DNA of 64,000 bases from Petunia secreta (Eukaryota > Streptophyta > Magnoliopsida > Solanales > Solanaceae): assembly GCA_029990175.1 (NCBI GenBank), contig JARKIP010000005.1, positions 33,241,501 to 33,305,500 of the forward strand, read 5' to 3'. Positions 1 to 9,100 of the stretch are shown piece by piece (positions within the stretch are counted from its first letter, which is position 1; every line of letters starts with the position of its first letter). The position numbers were made by a program, and so were the translations under genes. The notes under the pieces are model-generated. The model had not been told where the DNA came from. It searched no databases and saw only the letters and a program-made list of their open reading frames with translations.

Positions 1-139
1 CGGACGCACTTCCCTGCTCGAGGTTAGCTACTCGAGCACTCACTCCTCTCACATCGGCACTGATGCCTTGTATCGCAGCCATGAGATCGGCTAACGACAA
101 TTCAGGCTTTTCAATGCTTTTGCCATCGTTTCCAGCCAT
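1..139 (-). CDS. gag: gag N-terminus of A4 (partial)
   Basis: The start codon is at 139 on the minus strand, just after the conserved GCAGGTAC junction. It encodes MAGNDGKSIEKPELSLADLM and on, the same N-terminus as the gag of A1 (30720) and A2 (38782). In this family the N-terminal part of gag precedes the capsid and nucleocapsid regions, which are beyond the window edge. No lesion is visible in these 46 codons. Confidence 0.85.
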   Translation of the reverse strand, partial: MAGNDGKSIEKPELSLADLMAAIQGISADVRGVSARVANLEQGSAS

Positions 140-1346
140 TGTACCTGCACAAGTCAAAGATCAAACAAAATATTAGGGTTAGAAATCACCTCACACACTC
201 CCTCACCTTTGATGGGTGGCACTCGGGTCCACTCAATTTATGGGTTCGGTTTTTGATCACTCAAGGACTTGTTAACAGTGGCTCGTCTGATTGATCGGTC
301 CTCTAAGATCCTTCAAGTTCGACAATAGTCACTGCCTCTTCGGGACGAGTGAAGTGATGTTCGACTCGATGGAACGGACGCTTTTTAACTGAGCTCGGGG
401 AGTCAAAAGAATTTCTACGAAAGTTTGGACTTCGGTCACCCCTTCGCACGAATTCCTATCAGCTTAAAAGAGTTAGTACGACCTCGAGTAGGACAATTAC
501 TCAAAAGATCCACCAACTAGAATTTTGACACGAAGGAAAGTGAGAACCTAGGAGAATCTACCCTTTGATTCCCTTTTGGAATCTTTTTCGATCACACCCA
601 TTCCTGTCCGTACAAAAGTGGTCCCTCCTTGGTACGGATAGGGTTTTACCTTATCCACTTTCCTTTTTCAGCCGACAATTTTCACCTGGGGTTTTGATGT
701 TAAAATTTTAACCCCTTTCTTCTTCAATGGAACAGTGACCTTGCTCCGGCGTACGGACACAACAACTTCGGTTCACTGACCACGAAATTCAACAGATCTG
801 GGTTGCTTTATCGACTCCGGTTTCAACAGCATCGGAGGAATTCAGTTCAGGTTCTTCGAGCTAAGAACCAGCTCGTTCGAGTCGTACACTGTTACGATTT
901 TGTAACAAGTTTCCGGCGTACGGACTTTGATTTAAACTCAGAACTTCGATTTTTAAGCAACAAACAAACCCAAATCACTCAAGAACCACCAATCTTCACC
1001 GGTTTCTTCCAAACACAGTGGGGTTCGAGTTCAGTCACCAATGAAGCTCAAAACAGTCCAAAATTCACCAAGAAACCCTAGTCACAAAATCAGTACGTCG
1101 GGTACTTGTTGGATTCGGAACTCGATGGTGAACAAGAATCTATGGTTGTTTTTCCCAAACAACCAACAATCAAACACAATTTTTGAATTTTCTTTTAACA
1201 CTTTTTTTTTTTTTTTTTGTGTGTAAAATAACAACACCAACAGTAACAAAATTCAAGAACACGAAAAAGGAAAACAAAGACACAAACGCACGAAAATAAA
1301 GATAACGTGAACAGGATTTGGGGTTGTAGAAACAAGCCCAAACCGT
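140..1346 (-). other. Untranslated leader of A4
   Basis: Region between PBS and gag, collinear with the A1 leader 29522-30719. It holds a T/A homopolymer run near 1202-1218 and no AGGCG palindrome cluster. Short ORFs here are not conserved in frame and I do not call them genes. Confidence 0.8.
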
Positions 1347-1358
1347 GCTCTGATACCA
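1347..1358 (-). other. Primer-binding site of A4
   Basis: Reverse complement reads TGGTATCAGAGC, complementary to the 3' end of plant initiator tRNA-Met, three bases from the LTR end. Confidence 0.93.
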
Positions 1359-1361
1359 AGA

Positions 1362-2114
1362 CGGTGCAATGCAATTCCCGAAGGGATTGTTAGCACAAAC
1401 GCGGAAGAACAAACAAAGGATAAAAGATAGAAGCAAGACAAAACTTGCTTCTTTCGAAAGAACAGTGAGGAACCTGTCTCAAAGCTCAATCGAAAGGAGT
1501 ACAAGGATCACCTATACTATGCAACAATCCTCAAGAGAACATTGCCTCTTGCAAACTGAATGATCAAGAGGAATGTTCAATCGGACTAACCGAAAGCCAC
1601 AAGTCCTTAAAAGCCCTCACCGGGGTTTTGCTCACGACGGAGACAAGAAGAAATGTGCTCGGCACTTTCATTCAATTCATCAATGTTCAAAAACTAGGTA
1701 CTTATAATGAAAGGAAACAGTGTTTATATAGGAAATACTAAGGGTAAACTAGTAAATAGGTCACAGTTGACCAATAGGAATAAGCCACGCAGGGCTGAGT
1801 TAAAAATGTGTTCGGCAGACTTTGACTTCGGTAAGCCTTGGCTTCGGTTCTCGATTGTCTGCTCGAACACACACTTGTTGCCTTCGGACGCTCAATTGTC
1901 TTCGAGCTCCTTGTCCTCGGTCACTTTGCCATCGGGCTCAAATCTGAAGATAATGCCTTCGGTTCTTGAGCTCGGCCACTCAGCTTTGGAGCAATTGTTT
2001 TCCTTCGGCCAGGCTAAGTGAACGTGCACATCGTGCAGCAGCTTGGCTTGGCTTCTTGTCATCGGTCTGCTCGGTGGATCGAACACTTGATCAGCACGTG
2101 TTCGGGCTGCATCA
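1362..2114 (-). repeat. 5' LTR of A4 (family A, 753 bp)
   Basis: Minus-strand LTR beginning TGATGCAGCCC at 2114. Its 3' terminal base is changed (plus-strand C at 1362 where other A LTRs have T), so the usual CACCA end reads CACCG. The first 220 bp also encode the pol C-terminal tail in other copies. TATA at 1723-1730. Confidence 0.92.
1723..1730 (-). promoter_or_regulatory. TATA box, A4 LTR
   Basis: TATATAAA on the minus strand in the middle of the LTR, same place as in A1 (29135). Confidence 0.7.
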
Positions 2115-2596
2115 ACCTCGGCCTCTACCCCGATCCACATTTCGACCCCAATTCATACCTCGTCTCGGTTGAAGGTGATCATCATAACCATAAGCCTCAT
2201 CATCATACTCGGCTTCCTCCCCTTCTTGAGCTTCATCGACTTGCTCAAGAGGTTGCACGTTTCGGATGGGTCTTGGTAATGGGATGTTTCTTGGAAGATT
2301 ATCCAAAATACGGGGAATGCCCGTTCGTTCCATTTTCTCTCGATCTTCCTTTACCCGTTGTTGATTGAGTAATTCAACAACTTGCTCCGGGGTAAAGGTA
2401 GGGCTACTCGAGCCTTCACCGGCCTCAATTTGGACACTCGGGGTCCCCTTTTCAATTGGGACACTCGGGGTCCCTTGGTCTCCTTGGGTACTTGAGGCAC
2501 CCTTTTCAAGTGACTCATCCTTTGAGTCATGACATCCATCTTGGCAAGAAGGCTAGCCAAGGCCTCCTTGATGAAATCTTGACCTTCGTTGGCCAT
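2115..2596 (-). pseudogene. gag: gag 5' fragment of D2, frameshifted
   Basis: Starts at 2596 with MANEGQDFIKEALASLLAKM, matching gag of D1 (21941), C1 (39361) and C2 (9782). After residue 28 (MTQR) the frame is lost: D2 has one base fewer than D1 near 2518 (ctcatcc against ctcaatcc), so the repeat with the GTPSV motif is read in the wrong frame. The correct frame resumes nearer 2333 with ERTGIPRILDN and continues to the A4 junction at 2115 in the Gly/Arg-rich segment. Only the N-terminal third of gag is present, without capsid core or zinc knuckle. Confidence 0.85.
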
Positions 2597-3797
2597 TGTA
2601 CCTACAAAGAAAAGAAACAAGCGTTAGTTAAAACACCTCACTCGCTCCCTCACTTGTGTTCTCTCGGATCACTCTTTTGGGTGGCGGTGGATATTTCACT
2701 CGACTTGTAATTCCAAAGCTTCCCGTAGATGACTAACAATCCCTCAACTTGACCAAACTATTCACGAGTCAAGTACACTCCGTGGTGAGTGGAGTTAATG
2801 GGACTCGATGAACGCTAGGCACTTTGAAGTAAAGGACTTGAATCAAAAGAAACTACGAATCTTCTTTGAATTCTAGTCTCCTTCCTAAGGCATGATGATC
2901 CTAGTAGCTCGAAGTAATTAGTACTAATCAAGTAGGATTATACTCTAATAGTACCAATTAGAAGCAATGCAAACAACAAAACAAGAAATCCTAGAAGTTT
3001 CTACCCAATTCCCAAGCTTCAGGAAGTAGGCGCCCCGCCTCAGGATGAGAGGCGACCGCCCAGAGCAGGGTGCAGGTGAGAGGCGCTCCGCCCTTTCAGG
3101 GAGGCGCTCCGCCTCTTTGTTAGGCGCTCCGCCTCCTGCTGTGTTCCAGCACAGTTCACTTCGCGTTTTGTTGATTTTTCACCCACGAATCCAACTATTC
3201 AAACGTTGTTTTAGCAATTCAAAGGTACCCAAATGTTGTATTAGTCACAAAGATCAAACCCCAACAACTTTTATCAAACCCCAATCAAAAACAAGCAATC
3301 CACCATGATCATCTTCTTCAAAGCTAGGGTTTCAAAATTTTCAAATTTTCAAAGGGTTTCAAATTCTCAATTCATGTAATACAACTCCAAATTGGGTGTT
3401 TAAGGTACCAAAAGAATGGGAATCACACAAGGATCAAACCCCAATATCAAGTTCTCAATCCAATATCAATCCAACCCAAGAATCAATCAAAAGTCATCAA
3501 GAACAAGTTCATCAAGGGTTTTAAGGGGTTTTGGGGTTTTGATTTTCAATCTTCACCAATCCAAGTGTTTTTGGTATCCAAACGACGGGATTTCAACCAC
3601 GATCAAGAATCTATAACACCCATATCATGAATCATTCAAACCAACAAGTTACACCAATTTTTTTTAGATTTTCAATTTTTCAATTTTTTTTTGTAGTTTT
3701 CTTCTTTTAATAACAACAAACAAGAACCTAAGATAGAAACTAACCTAGGCACGAAGAATCAAGGGTCGGGGGTTTGTAGAAACAAAACTCGAGCCTT
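2597..3797 (-). other. Untranslated leader of D2
   Basis: Region between PBS and gag, collinear with the D1 leader (21942-23015). It contains a palindrome cluster (3028-3135) and long A/T- and CAA-rich stretches. No conserved ORF seen. Confidence 0.8.
3028..3135. repeat. AGGCG-N3-CGCCT palindrome cluster, D2 leader
   Basis: Five units in about 110 bp with centres ccc, acc or ctc; the first (3028-3040) is AGGCGCCCCGCCT. Non-palindromic sequence separates them. Confidence 0.85.
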
Positions 3798-3809
3798 GCT
3801 CTGATACCA
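3798..3809 (-). other. Primer-binding site of D2
   Basis: Reverse complement TGGTATCAGAGC, three bases from the LTR. Confidence 0.93.
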
Positions 3810-3982
3810 AGATGATAAGAATCAAAATGCGGAAAAGGTAAAAGATAAAAGCGAGACGTAACTCGTACGATAATCTCAAGTAGCAACGGAGAACTTGTTC
3901 CGTTACACCCCGAGAGAATGACAAGAACACCTACACTAGGCAACTACCCTCGAGCTAACGTGAGCACGCAAGTAGAATGATC

Positions 3983-3995
3983 GGGGGGGGGGGGG
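3983..3995 (+). repeat. Homopolymer G13 in D2 LTR
   Basis: Thirteen consecutive G. The corresponding place in the D1 LTR (23205-23215) reads atgatcgggttttcgg, so the run is an expansion or an assembly error. Confidence 0.7.
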
Positions 3996-4134
3996 ATTGG
4001 AATTCATCTAGATCCGCTAGAGGAAGAACAAGTCCCATCAAGGTTTCATTCATTCAATCAAAGAGTTCAACTCTCAACACAAGTGTTTGTTCAATCATCA
4101 AAGTTAGCTAATGATTTGAAGAGGCTAAGTGAAG

Positions 4135-4142
4135 TATTTATA
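4135..4142 (-). promoter_or_regulatory. TATA box, D2 LTR
   Basis: TATAAATA on the minus strand, about 130 bp downstream of the palindrome cluster. Confidence 0.7.
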
Positions 4143-4273
4143 GGCTTCACTTAGGTCTAAATAAAAGGTCTAAAATACCCCCAAAGTGGGTTAAAACAAA
4201 TAAGGCCACGCAGGGCTAAAGTTGGAAGTTCAAGCAAAAGTCATTAAAAATCCCGCATGTGGGTCACAGGGGT

Positions 4274-4432
4274 AGGCGGTCCGCCTAGTAGGGGGAGGCG
4301 GCCGCCTAGTGACTGGCAAGCCTCTGGATTTCCTGAGGCGCTCCGCCTCTTAAGCTGGGCGCTCCGCCTCCTGACTTCTAGTTCTCTGGATTTTGGGAGG
4401 CGCCCCGCCTCAGCTGGGAGGCGCTCCGCCTT
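4274..4432. repeat. AGGCG-N3-CGCCT palindrome cluster, D2 LTR (U3)
   Basis: Units with centres gtc, gcc, ctc and ccc, for example AGGCGGTCCGCCT at 4274-4286. It lies just upstream of the TATA box in the sense of transcription. Confidence 0.85.
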
Positions 4433-4644
4433 GATCTGAAGCCCCTTGAGATGTCTCATTTTGTGCCTCTTGAGCCTCACCAAGCGTCCTAGAGGATCCT
4501 CCATCCATGGCACACCAAAGCATGGTCTTCAAGTTGCTCTCGGGGCCTCCTTCCATACCCTTCCATATCAAGTGAAGATGGGTATCTTGGATCAACTTGG
4601 CTTGACTCCGAGTGAAGGGTCTAGAGGGGGTTTGGGTCTTATCA

Positions 4645-4680
4645 AGTTTGGGCGCCCCGCCTGACTTGTTCTTGCCCCAT
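4645..4680. other. 36-bp unplaced segment with one palindrome unit
   Basis: It sits between the D2 LTR and the integrase fragment and contains gggcgccccgcct (4650-4662). It resembles LTR or leader sequence of families C and D but is too short to place. It may be what remains of a deletion joining two elements. Confidence 0.4.
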
Positions 4681-5210
4681 CTTTGTACGTGCATGACCCT
4701 AAGCTTAGGAGAGTGTGTGATGCCATAGCTAGTGGCAAGCGCGTAGAGAAATATCAATGGCATGATGGGTACATTTTTAAGAAGGGAAGAGTTTGTATAC
4801 CCGAGTCTTCATGGCGTGAGTTGCTGGTGCGTGAAGCACATTGTGGGGGTTTGATGGGTCACTTTGGGGTAGATAAGACCTTGGCTATACTTGGGGAGCA
4901 GTTTCATTGGCCTAAGTTGAGGCGTGATGTTGAGCGTGTTTGTGGTGCTTGTTTAGACTGCAAACGGGCTAAGTCTAGGTCTAGTAATCATGGTTTGTAC
5001 ACTCCTCTGCCCGTCCCTACTAGCCCGTGGGTAGACATCTCTATGGACTTTGTGATGGGGCTGCCTCGTTCTAGGGGTGGTCATGATAGTATCTATGTGG
5101 TTGTTGATAGATTCTCTAAGATGGCTCATTTCATTCCTTGTAAAAAATGTGATGATGCACAACATGTTGCTTCTTTGTTTATTGCTAATGTTTTAAAGCT
5201 GCATGGTGTG
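4681..5210 (+). pseudogene. Orphan integrase fragment (zinc-binding domain and first part of catalytic core)
   Basis: In-frame plus-strand piece starting at LYVHDPKL and ending LKLHGV, where a family C LTR begins at 5211. It contains the H-H-C-C zinc-binding region ([11 protein letters not shown], then [11 protein letters not shown]) and the first catalytic Asp in [11 protein letters not shown]. The second Asp (VSDRD in other copies) and the catalytic Glu (GQTEVVNRT) would lie downstream and are absent. It is closest by eye to H (53500-54150) but is a separate copy. No RT lies upstream, so it is the remains of a plus-strand element cut on both sides. Confidence 0.85.
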
Positions 5211-5525
5211 TGATGAGAATCAAACGCGGAAAAAGTAAAAGATAAGAACGAGACGTAACTCGATCTCTAATCCCAAGTAGCAACGGAGAACTTGTTCCGT
5301 TACACCCCGAGAGAAGGACAAGAACACCTACGCTATGCAACTACCCTCGAGCTAACGCGAGCACGCAAGTAGAATGGTCGGAGAGGAAAAGTATTCATCT
5401 AGATCCGCTAGAAGAACTACAAGTCCAAAATCAAAGGGTTTCATTCAATACCAAGAGCCATGCTCATGTTCAATGTTTAACATTCATCAAATATCATAAA
5501 CTAACTAAAATGGGCTAGACTTGGC

Positions 5526-5533
5526 TATTTATA
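5526..5533 (-). promoter_or_regulatory. TATA box, C2 3' LTR
   Basis: TATAAATA on the minus strand, downstream of the palindrome array. Confidence 0.7.
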
Positions 5534-5639
5534 GTGTTTACCAAGCCTGCACAAAGACTAAAATACCCTTACTAATAAGGTTTAACAAATAAGCCACGCA
5601 GGGCAAAACAGTAAAAGAAACATAGTCTTTTCAGCTGGG

Positions 5640-5875
5640 AGGGGCGCCTGGACTGTAGGAGGGGCGCCTGGCTTGGCCTTCAGCTAGGCTGGGCGCCTGG
5701 CTAGGCTGGGCGCCTGGCTTGGCCTTCAGCTAGGCTGGGCGCCTGGCTAGGCGGGGCGCCTGGCTTGGCCTTCAGCTAGGCGGGGCGCCTGGCTAGGTGG
5801 GGCGCCTGGGTGCCTTCCATTCTTAGGCAGTGAGCTCCCTAGGCGGGGCGCCTGGGCTAGGCGGGGCGCCTAGTA
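5640..5875. repeat. Palindrome cluster, C2 3' LTR, including a 46-bp tandem repeat
   Basis: About a dozen GGCGCCT units; the full form is AGGCGGGGCGCCT. Three tandem 46-bp units (5672-5717, 5718-5763, 5764-5809), each starting cttggccttcag, carry two palindromes apiece. Confidence 0.88.
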
Positions 5876-6031
5876 TGCTGGGCCTCCTTCCTTCTCCTTA
5901 GGCGTGGAGCCTAATGATGAAACCATCCGGAGCACTTCCAAAGCCCTTGACTTCAAGTCCATTGCATCTTCCAAGCTTGGCACATGTCGGAAAGTGTTAG
6001 AAAGTGTCTTGGCGCGATTTGGGTCTCATCA

Positions 6032-6044
6032 TCCTCCCCTTCTT
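6032..6044 (-). other. Polypurine tract of C2
   Basis: AAGAAGGGGAGGA on the minus strand, directly against the 3' LTR. It primes plus-strand synthesis. Confidence 0.88.
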
Positions 6045-6188
6045 GAGAAGATTTCGTCCTCGAAATCAATGCGTTCACGTCCTTGGCATCATCTCCTCGG
6101 GGTGCCCAATTGCTCTCCTCCCTTGTAACTCTTGATCGTCACCTTGACATAGGTCTCTTCCAAGATCTCCCTTGCCTTAACATGGAGC
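6032..6188 (-). pseudogene. Integrase C-terminal remnant in C2
   Basis: After the stop of the long ORF the minus strand still shows broken similarity to the end of integrase: a piece like LEEAYAKV (near 6160-6130, reading LEETYVKV), a piece like APRGDGPF (near 6100, reading GTPRR) and the ISRTKSSQEGEDD block next to the PPT. This indicates that the unknown module replaced RT, RNase H and most of integrase inside an ordinary C-type element, leaving the old 3' end. Similarity is by eye and the frame is not kept throughout. Confidence 0.65.
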
Positions 6189-9100
6189 TTAGAACCTACA
6201 AGCAACGACAAGCAAAACACAAGAATTCCTACTTTGAAAGTAGGTTAGTGCAAGAAGTGTGGAAAACACACTCTTGTGATATAACCAAGCATCAATGAGA
6301 AGCACAAATATCAAGTCTCCAAAGAGAACAATAAGTACTTGGTTAAAGATCATCATGCACCTAACACAATAGTGATCAAATAAGCCATGGGGATATGAAA
6401 AATGCAAGATCAAGCTATCAAGTTCCCCTTGAACCTTAAGCTCAAGATCAACACACCAATCTATCCCCGAGGTGTGATCAACATGTGGAGTGGAGTGAGT
6501 CAAATAACCCAACATGCAAGTAACATCAAGTACTCCACTCCCCTTCCTTATAGCAAACTTACTCACCCCAAGGGATCCCTTTTCACCTACCATTTCATCA
6601 CTTAAGCAACCCTTCTCAAAAGACAAACTATCAAGAAAGGCATTGATAGTGGCCTCTTCTTCATCATAACCCACACAAGCAATAGTGGGGTCACTCAAAG
6701 AACCATCTACCTCAATCAAATTCTCAAACAAGTGGTTGCCTAAGGAATCAAATCCTTCACACCATGGGGGTTCCATTCGACCACCCACCCTAGCCCGATA
6801 CGAGTCGCTACCACAACTGAGATTATCGTCACACAATGGAAATGTAAAAGCATGCATCTCAATATCATGATTAAGCATAGACAAATTATCGAGACTAGGT
6901 TCACTTGAGGAGCCCTCATAGACAACCTTGTCCAATTCATGCAATTTGGACTCCTCAAGGACAAGACCATCCTCACCACAACACATTGGTCCACCAAATA
7001 GAAGCATATCAATTAGGGAATGATCAACAACCTCTTCTTTCCCTATGTCAAAGGTTGGCGGTGTGTCATAGCAAAGGTCACAATCATGGTCAACTATCAA
7101 ATCTACACTAGGGAAGGGTTCAATGAACAAGGAGCTCACATCATGATGTGGCATAGCATCCCTTCCAACTAGTGTTTCACAAGCACATACAAGTTGACAA
7201 CTAGACTCTACACTAGTGGTATACTCACTAGATGCATCAAAACCACCAACTAGTGTTGAGTCATCACAAGACAAGTAGCTAGTAGGTTCATGAAAAGGTG
7301 AAGCAACACTTACATTTGTAGTACTCCCTTGATCACTCACAAGGTTTGAAGTGTCATATGCAACTTTTCCTTCATGAAGCTCACATTGAGGCTCCAATGG
7401 CTTGTCTTCAAATGTACCTACACAAGAACTTTCACAAGGAGAGATAGAAGATAAAGAAGGGTTAGAACAATGGGTGCTCTCACTCTCAATTTTTCTTTCC
7501 TCACCTCTCTCCTCTCTCAATTTTACCTCATGGTCAAGTGTAGTTGGTGGTGACAATCCACTCACATCACTCCTCAAATCCTCTCCTTTTTCCCCTCTTG
7601 GATTGTCACCGGTCACTCCCTCACTTCTCTCTATCTTTTCTCTCTCATTTGAAGTGGAGTGACTCTCACTTTGATCATTCTTTGGCAAGACAACAAGATT
7701 GTTTGCCTCGGGTTCAAGCACAATGGGTGATTTGGCTTTAGCCGCTTCCCTCAACTCCCTCATCCGCTTGTAGTCATCACTCACTTGCTTGGGAGTTAGG
7801 GGTTTTAACACATATTTCCTTCCTTCATGTTGGAGCGTGTAAGTGTTGACACGTCCATTGTGAACCACTTGTCGGTCAAATTGCCAAGGCCTTCCAAAGA
7901 GAAGGTGGCAAGCTTGCATGGGCACAACGTCGAACAAGTGTTCATCAACATAACTACCCATTCTAAACTTGATCATTGCTTGTTTCACTACCTTGAGCTC
8001 TCCACATTCACTAAGCCATTGTAACCGATATGGCTTGGGGTGTTTCACGGTTGGCAACTTCAATTGGGATATAAGAGATTTACTCACTACATTTGCACAA
8101 CTCCCGGAATCAATTATCATAGAGCAAACAACATCTTTGACCCGGCACCTAGCATGGAAAAGATTTTCCCTTTGCGAGGTTTCACTATCTTCCACAATCA
8201 TAGCCCCTAGGCTCCTTCTCACAACCAAGAAGGTATGAGGATCCTCCTCCTCCACCGTGTCATCAAGCAAATCATTCTCCTCTACTCCCTCATCTCCCTC
8301 TACTCCCTCTACTCCCTCATCTTCCGATTCACTCTCTTTCTCATATGCATCATTACCAACAACAATCATGGTCCTCTTTGTAGGACATTCCCTAGCAAAG
8401 TGACCATAGCCCTTGCACTTGTGGCATTGTATTGAAGAAGAAGTAGGAGCATGTAGTTGAGTTTTAGAGTTACCTCCCACGTTAGGTGTGTTCTTCTCAT
8501 ACGGCTTCTTCACATCCTTGGTAGCATTTGCACCACTTGTTCCACTTGCACTTGGGAACCTTGCATTTGTAGTAGGAGGCTTCCAATCCTTTGGTTTGCT
8601 TGTTGGAGTAGTAGTGCTACTCTTGTAGCGAAGGGATTTCTCCTCCTTGAGCCATTTCTCGGCCTCAACCGCATCCTCACATAGCTTGTAATGATCATCA
8701 TATTTGTGGAACTTCAATTGTGAAGCTATGTCTCGGTTCAAGCCCCCTTTGAAACGGATCATGGCCGTCTCATTGTCTTCATCATCTAAGTCAAGGATCA
8801 TTCGGATTTGCTCAAATTCATTGAAATATTCACCAACCGATTTGTAACCTTGCTTCAAATCATATAGACGCCTTTGTTGTTCAACCCGGTATTGATTGGT
8901 CAAATACTTCTCATCCATCACACGGATCAACTCTTCCCAAGTAAGATTAATAGCCATACCCGTCCTCCTTCTATTCCTCTTCACCGACTCCCACCAAGTA
9001 GAAGCAAAAGATTCAAAGGAGGATATTGCATACTTGGTCTTCTTCACATCGGGCATATCATTGGTGTCAAAGATACGCTCCATAGCCAATTTCCAACCAA

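Larger units (their letters stand above)
1..2114 (-). mobile_element. Element A4, left-truncated Ty3/gypsy LTR retrotransposon (family A)
   Basis: Read on the minus strand it has a 5' LTR (2114 to 1362), an initiator-Met PBS (1358 to 1347), a leader of about 1.2 kb and the first 46 codons of gag (139 to 1). The rest lies outside the window. It is inserted in the gag of D2; the 5 bases beside the LTR, acctc (2115-2119), should be one copy of its target duplication. Sequence and order match A1 and A2 closely. Confidence 0.93.
2115..4644 (-). mobile_element. Element D2, 5' part of a family D retrotransposon
   Basis: Minus-strand order: 5' LTR 4644-3813, PBS 3809-3798, leader, then the first 160 codons of gag ending at the A4 insertion (2114/2115). 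The remainder lies beyond A4, to the left of the window. The flank right of the LTR starts agttt (4645-4649), the expected target-duplication copy. Confidence 0.9.
3813..4644 (-). repeat. 5' LTR of D2 (family D, 832 bp)
   Basis: Minus-strand LTR starting TGATAAGACCCAAAC and ending in TTATCA. It carries a palindrome cluster 4274-4432, a TATA box 4135-4142 and a run of 13 G at 3983-3995 that is absent from the D1 copy. Its beginning encodes the PFTRSQAK tail of pol. Confidence 0.92.
5211..6031 (-). repeat. 3' LTR of C2 (family C variant, 821 bp)
   Basis: Starts TGATGAGACCCAAAT at 6031 and ends TCTCATCA at 5211. From the palindromes through TATA, R and U5 it matches the C1 LTR. The first 150-200 bp differ completely from C1 and do not encode the TRSQAK tail. 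One extra 17-bp unit relative to the 5' LTR. Confidence 0.93.

Noticed and set aside
1202..1218. Homopolymer T/A runs in leaders (also 16274, 29642, 62938) as SINE or retrogene tails
   Set aside because: They lie at equivalent leader positions of LTR elements just after the PBS and have no body sequence or target duplications of their own.
3983..3995. G13 run as a G-quadruplex regulatory element
   Set aside because: It is absent from the other D LTR, and a single homopolymer may be slippage or sequencing error.
4257..4439. Short ORFs over palindrome clusters giving Arg/Pro/Gly-rich peptides such as GGPPSRGRRPP
   Set aside because: They are translations of the GC-rich palindromes, occur on both strands and in all frames, and are not conserved in frame between copies.
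5640..5880. Regular short palindromes with unlike sequence between them, recalling a CRISPR array
   Set aside because: Spacing is irregular, units vary in the centre, they sit inside LTRs with TATA boxes of plant retrotransposons, and no cas gene is present.
6261..6400. Hydrophobic C-terminus of the pol-replacing protein as a retroviral envelope gene
   Set aside because: There is no signal peptide, no separate ORF after integrase and no recognisable envelope motif; membrane contact is kept only as a possibility.
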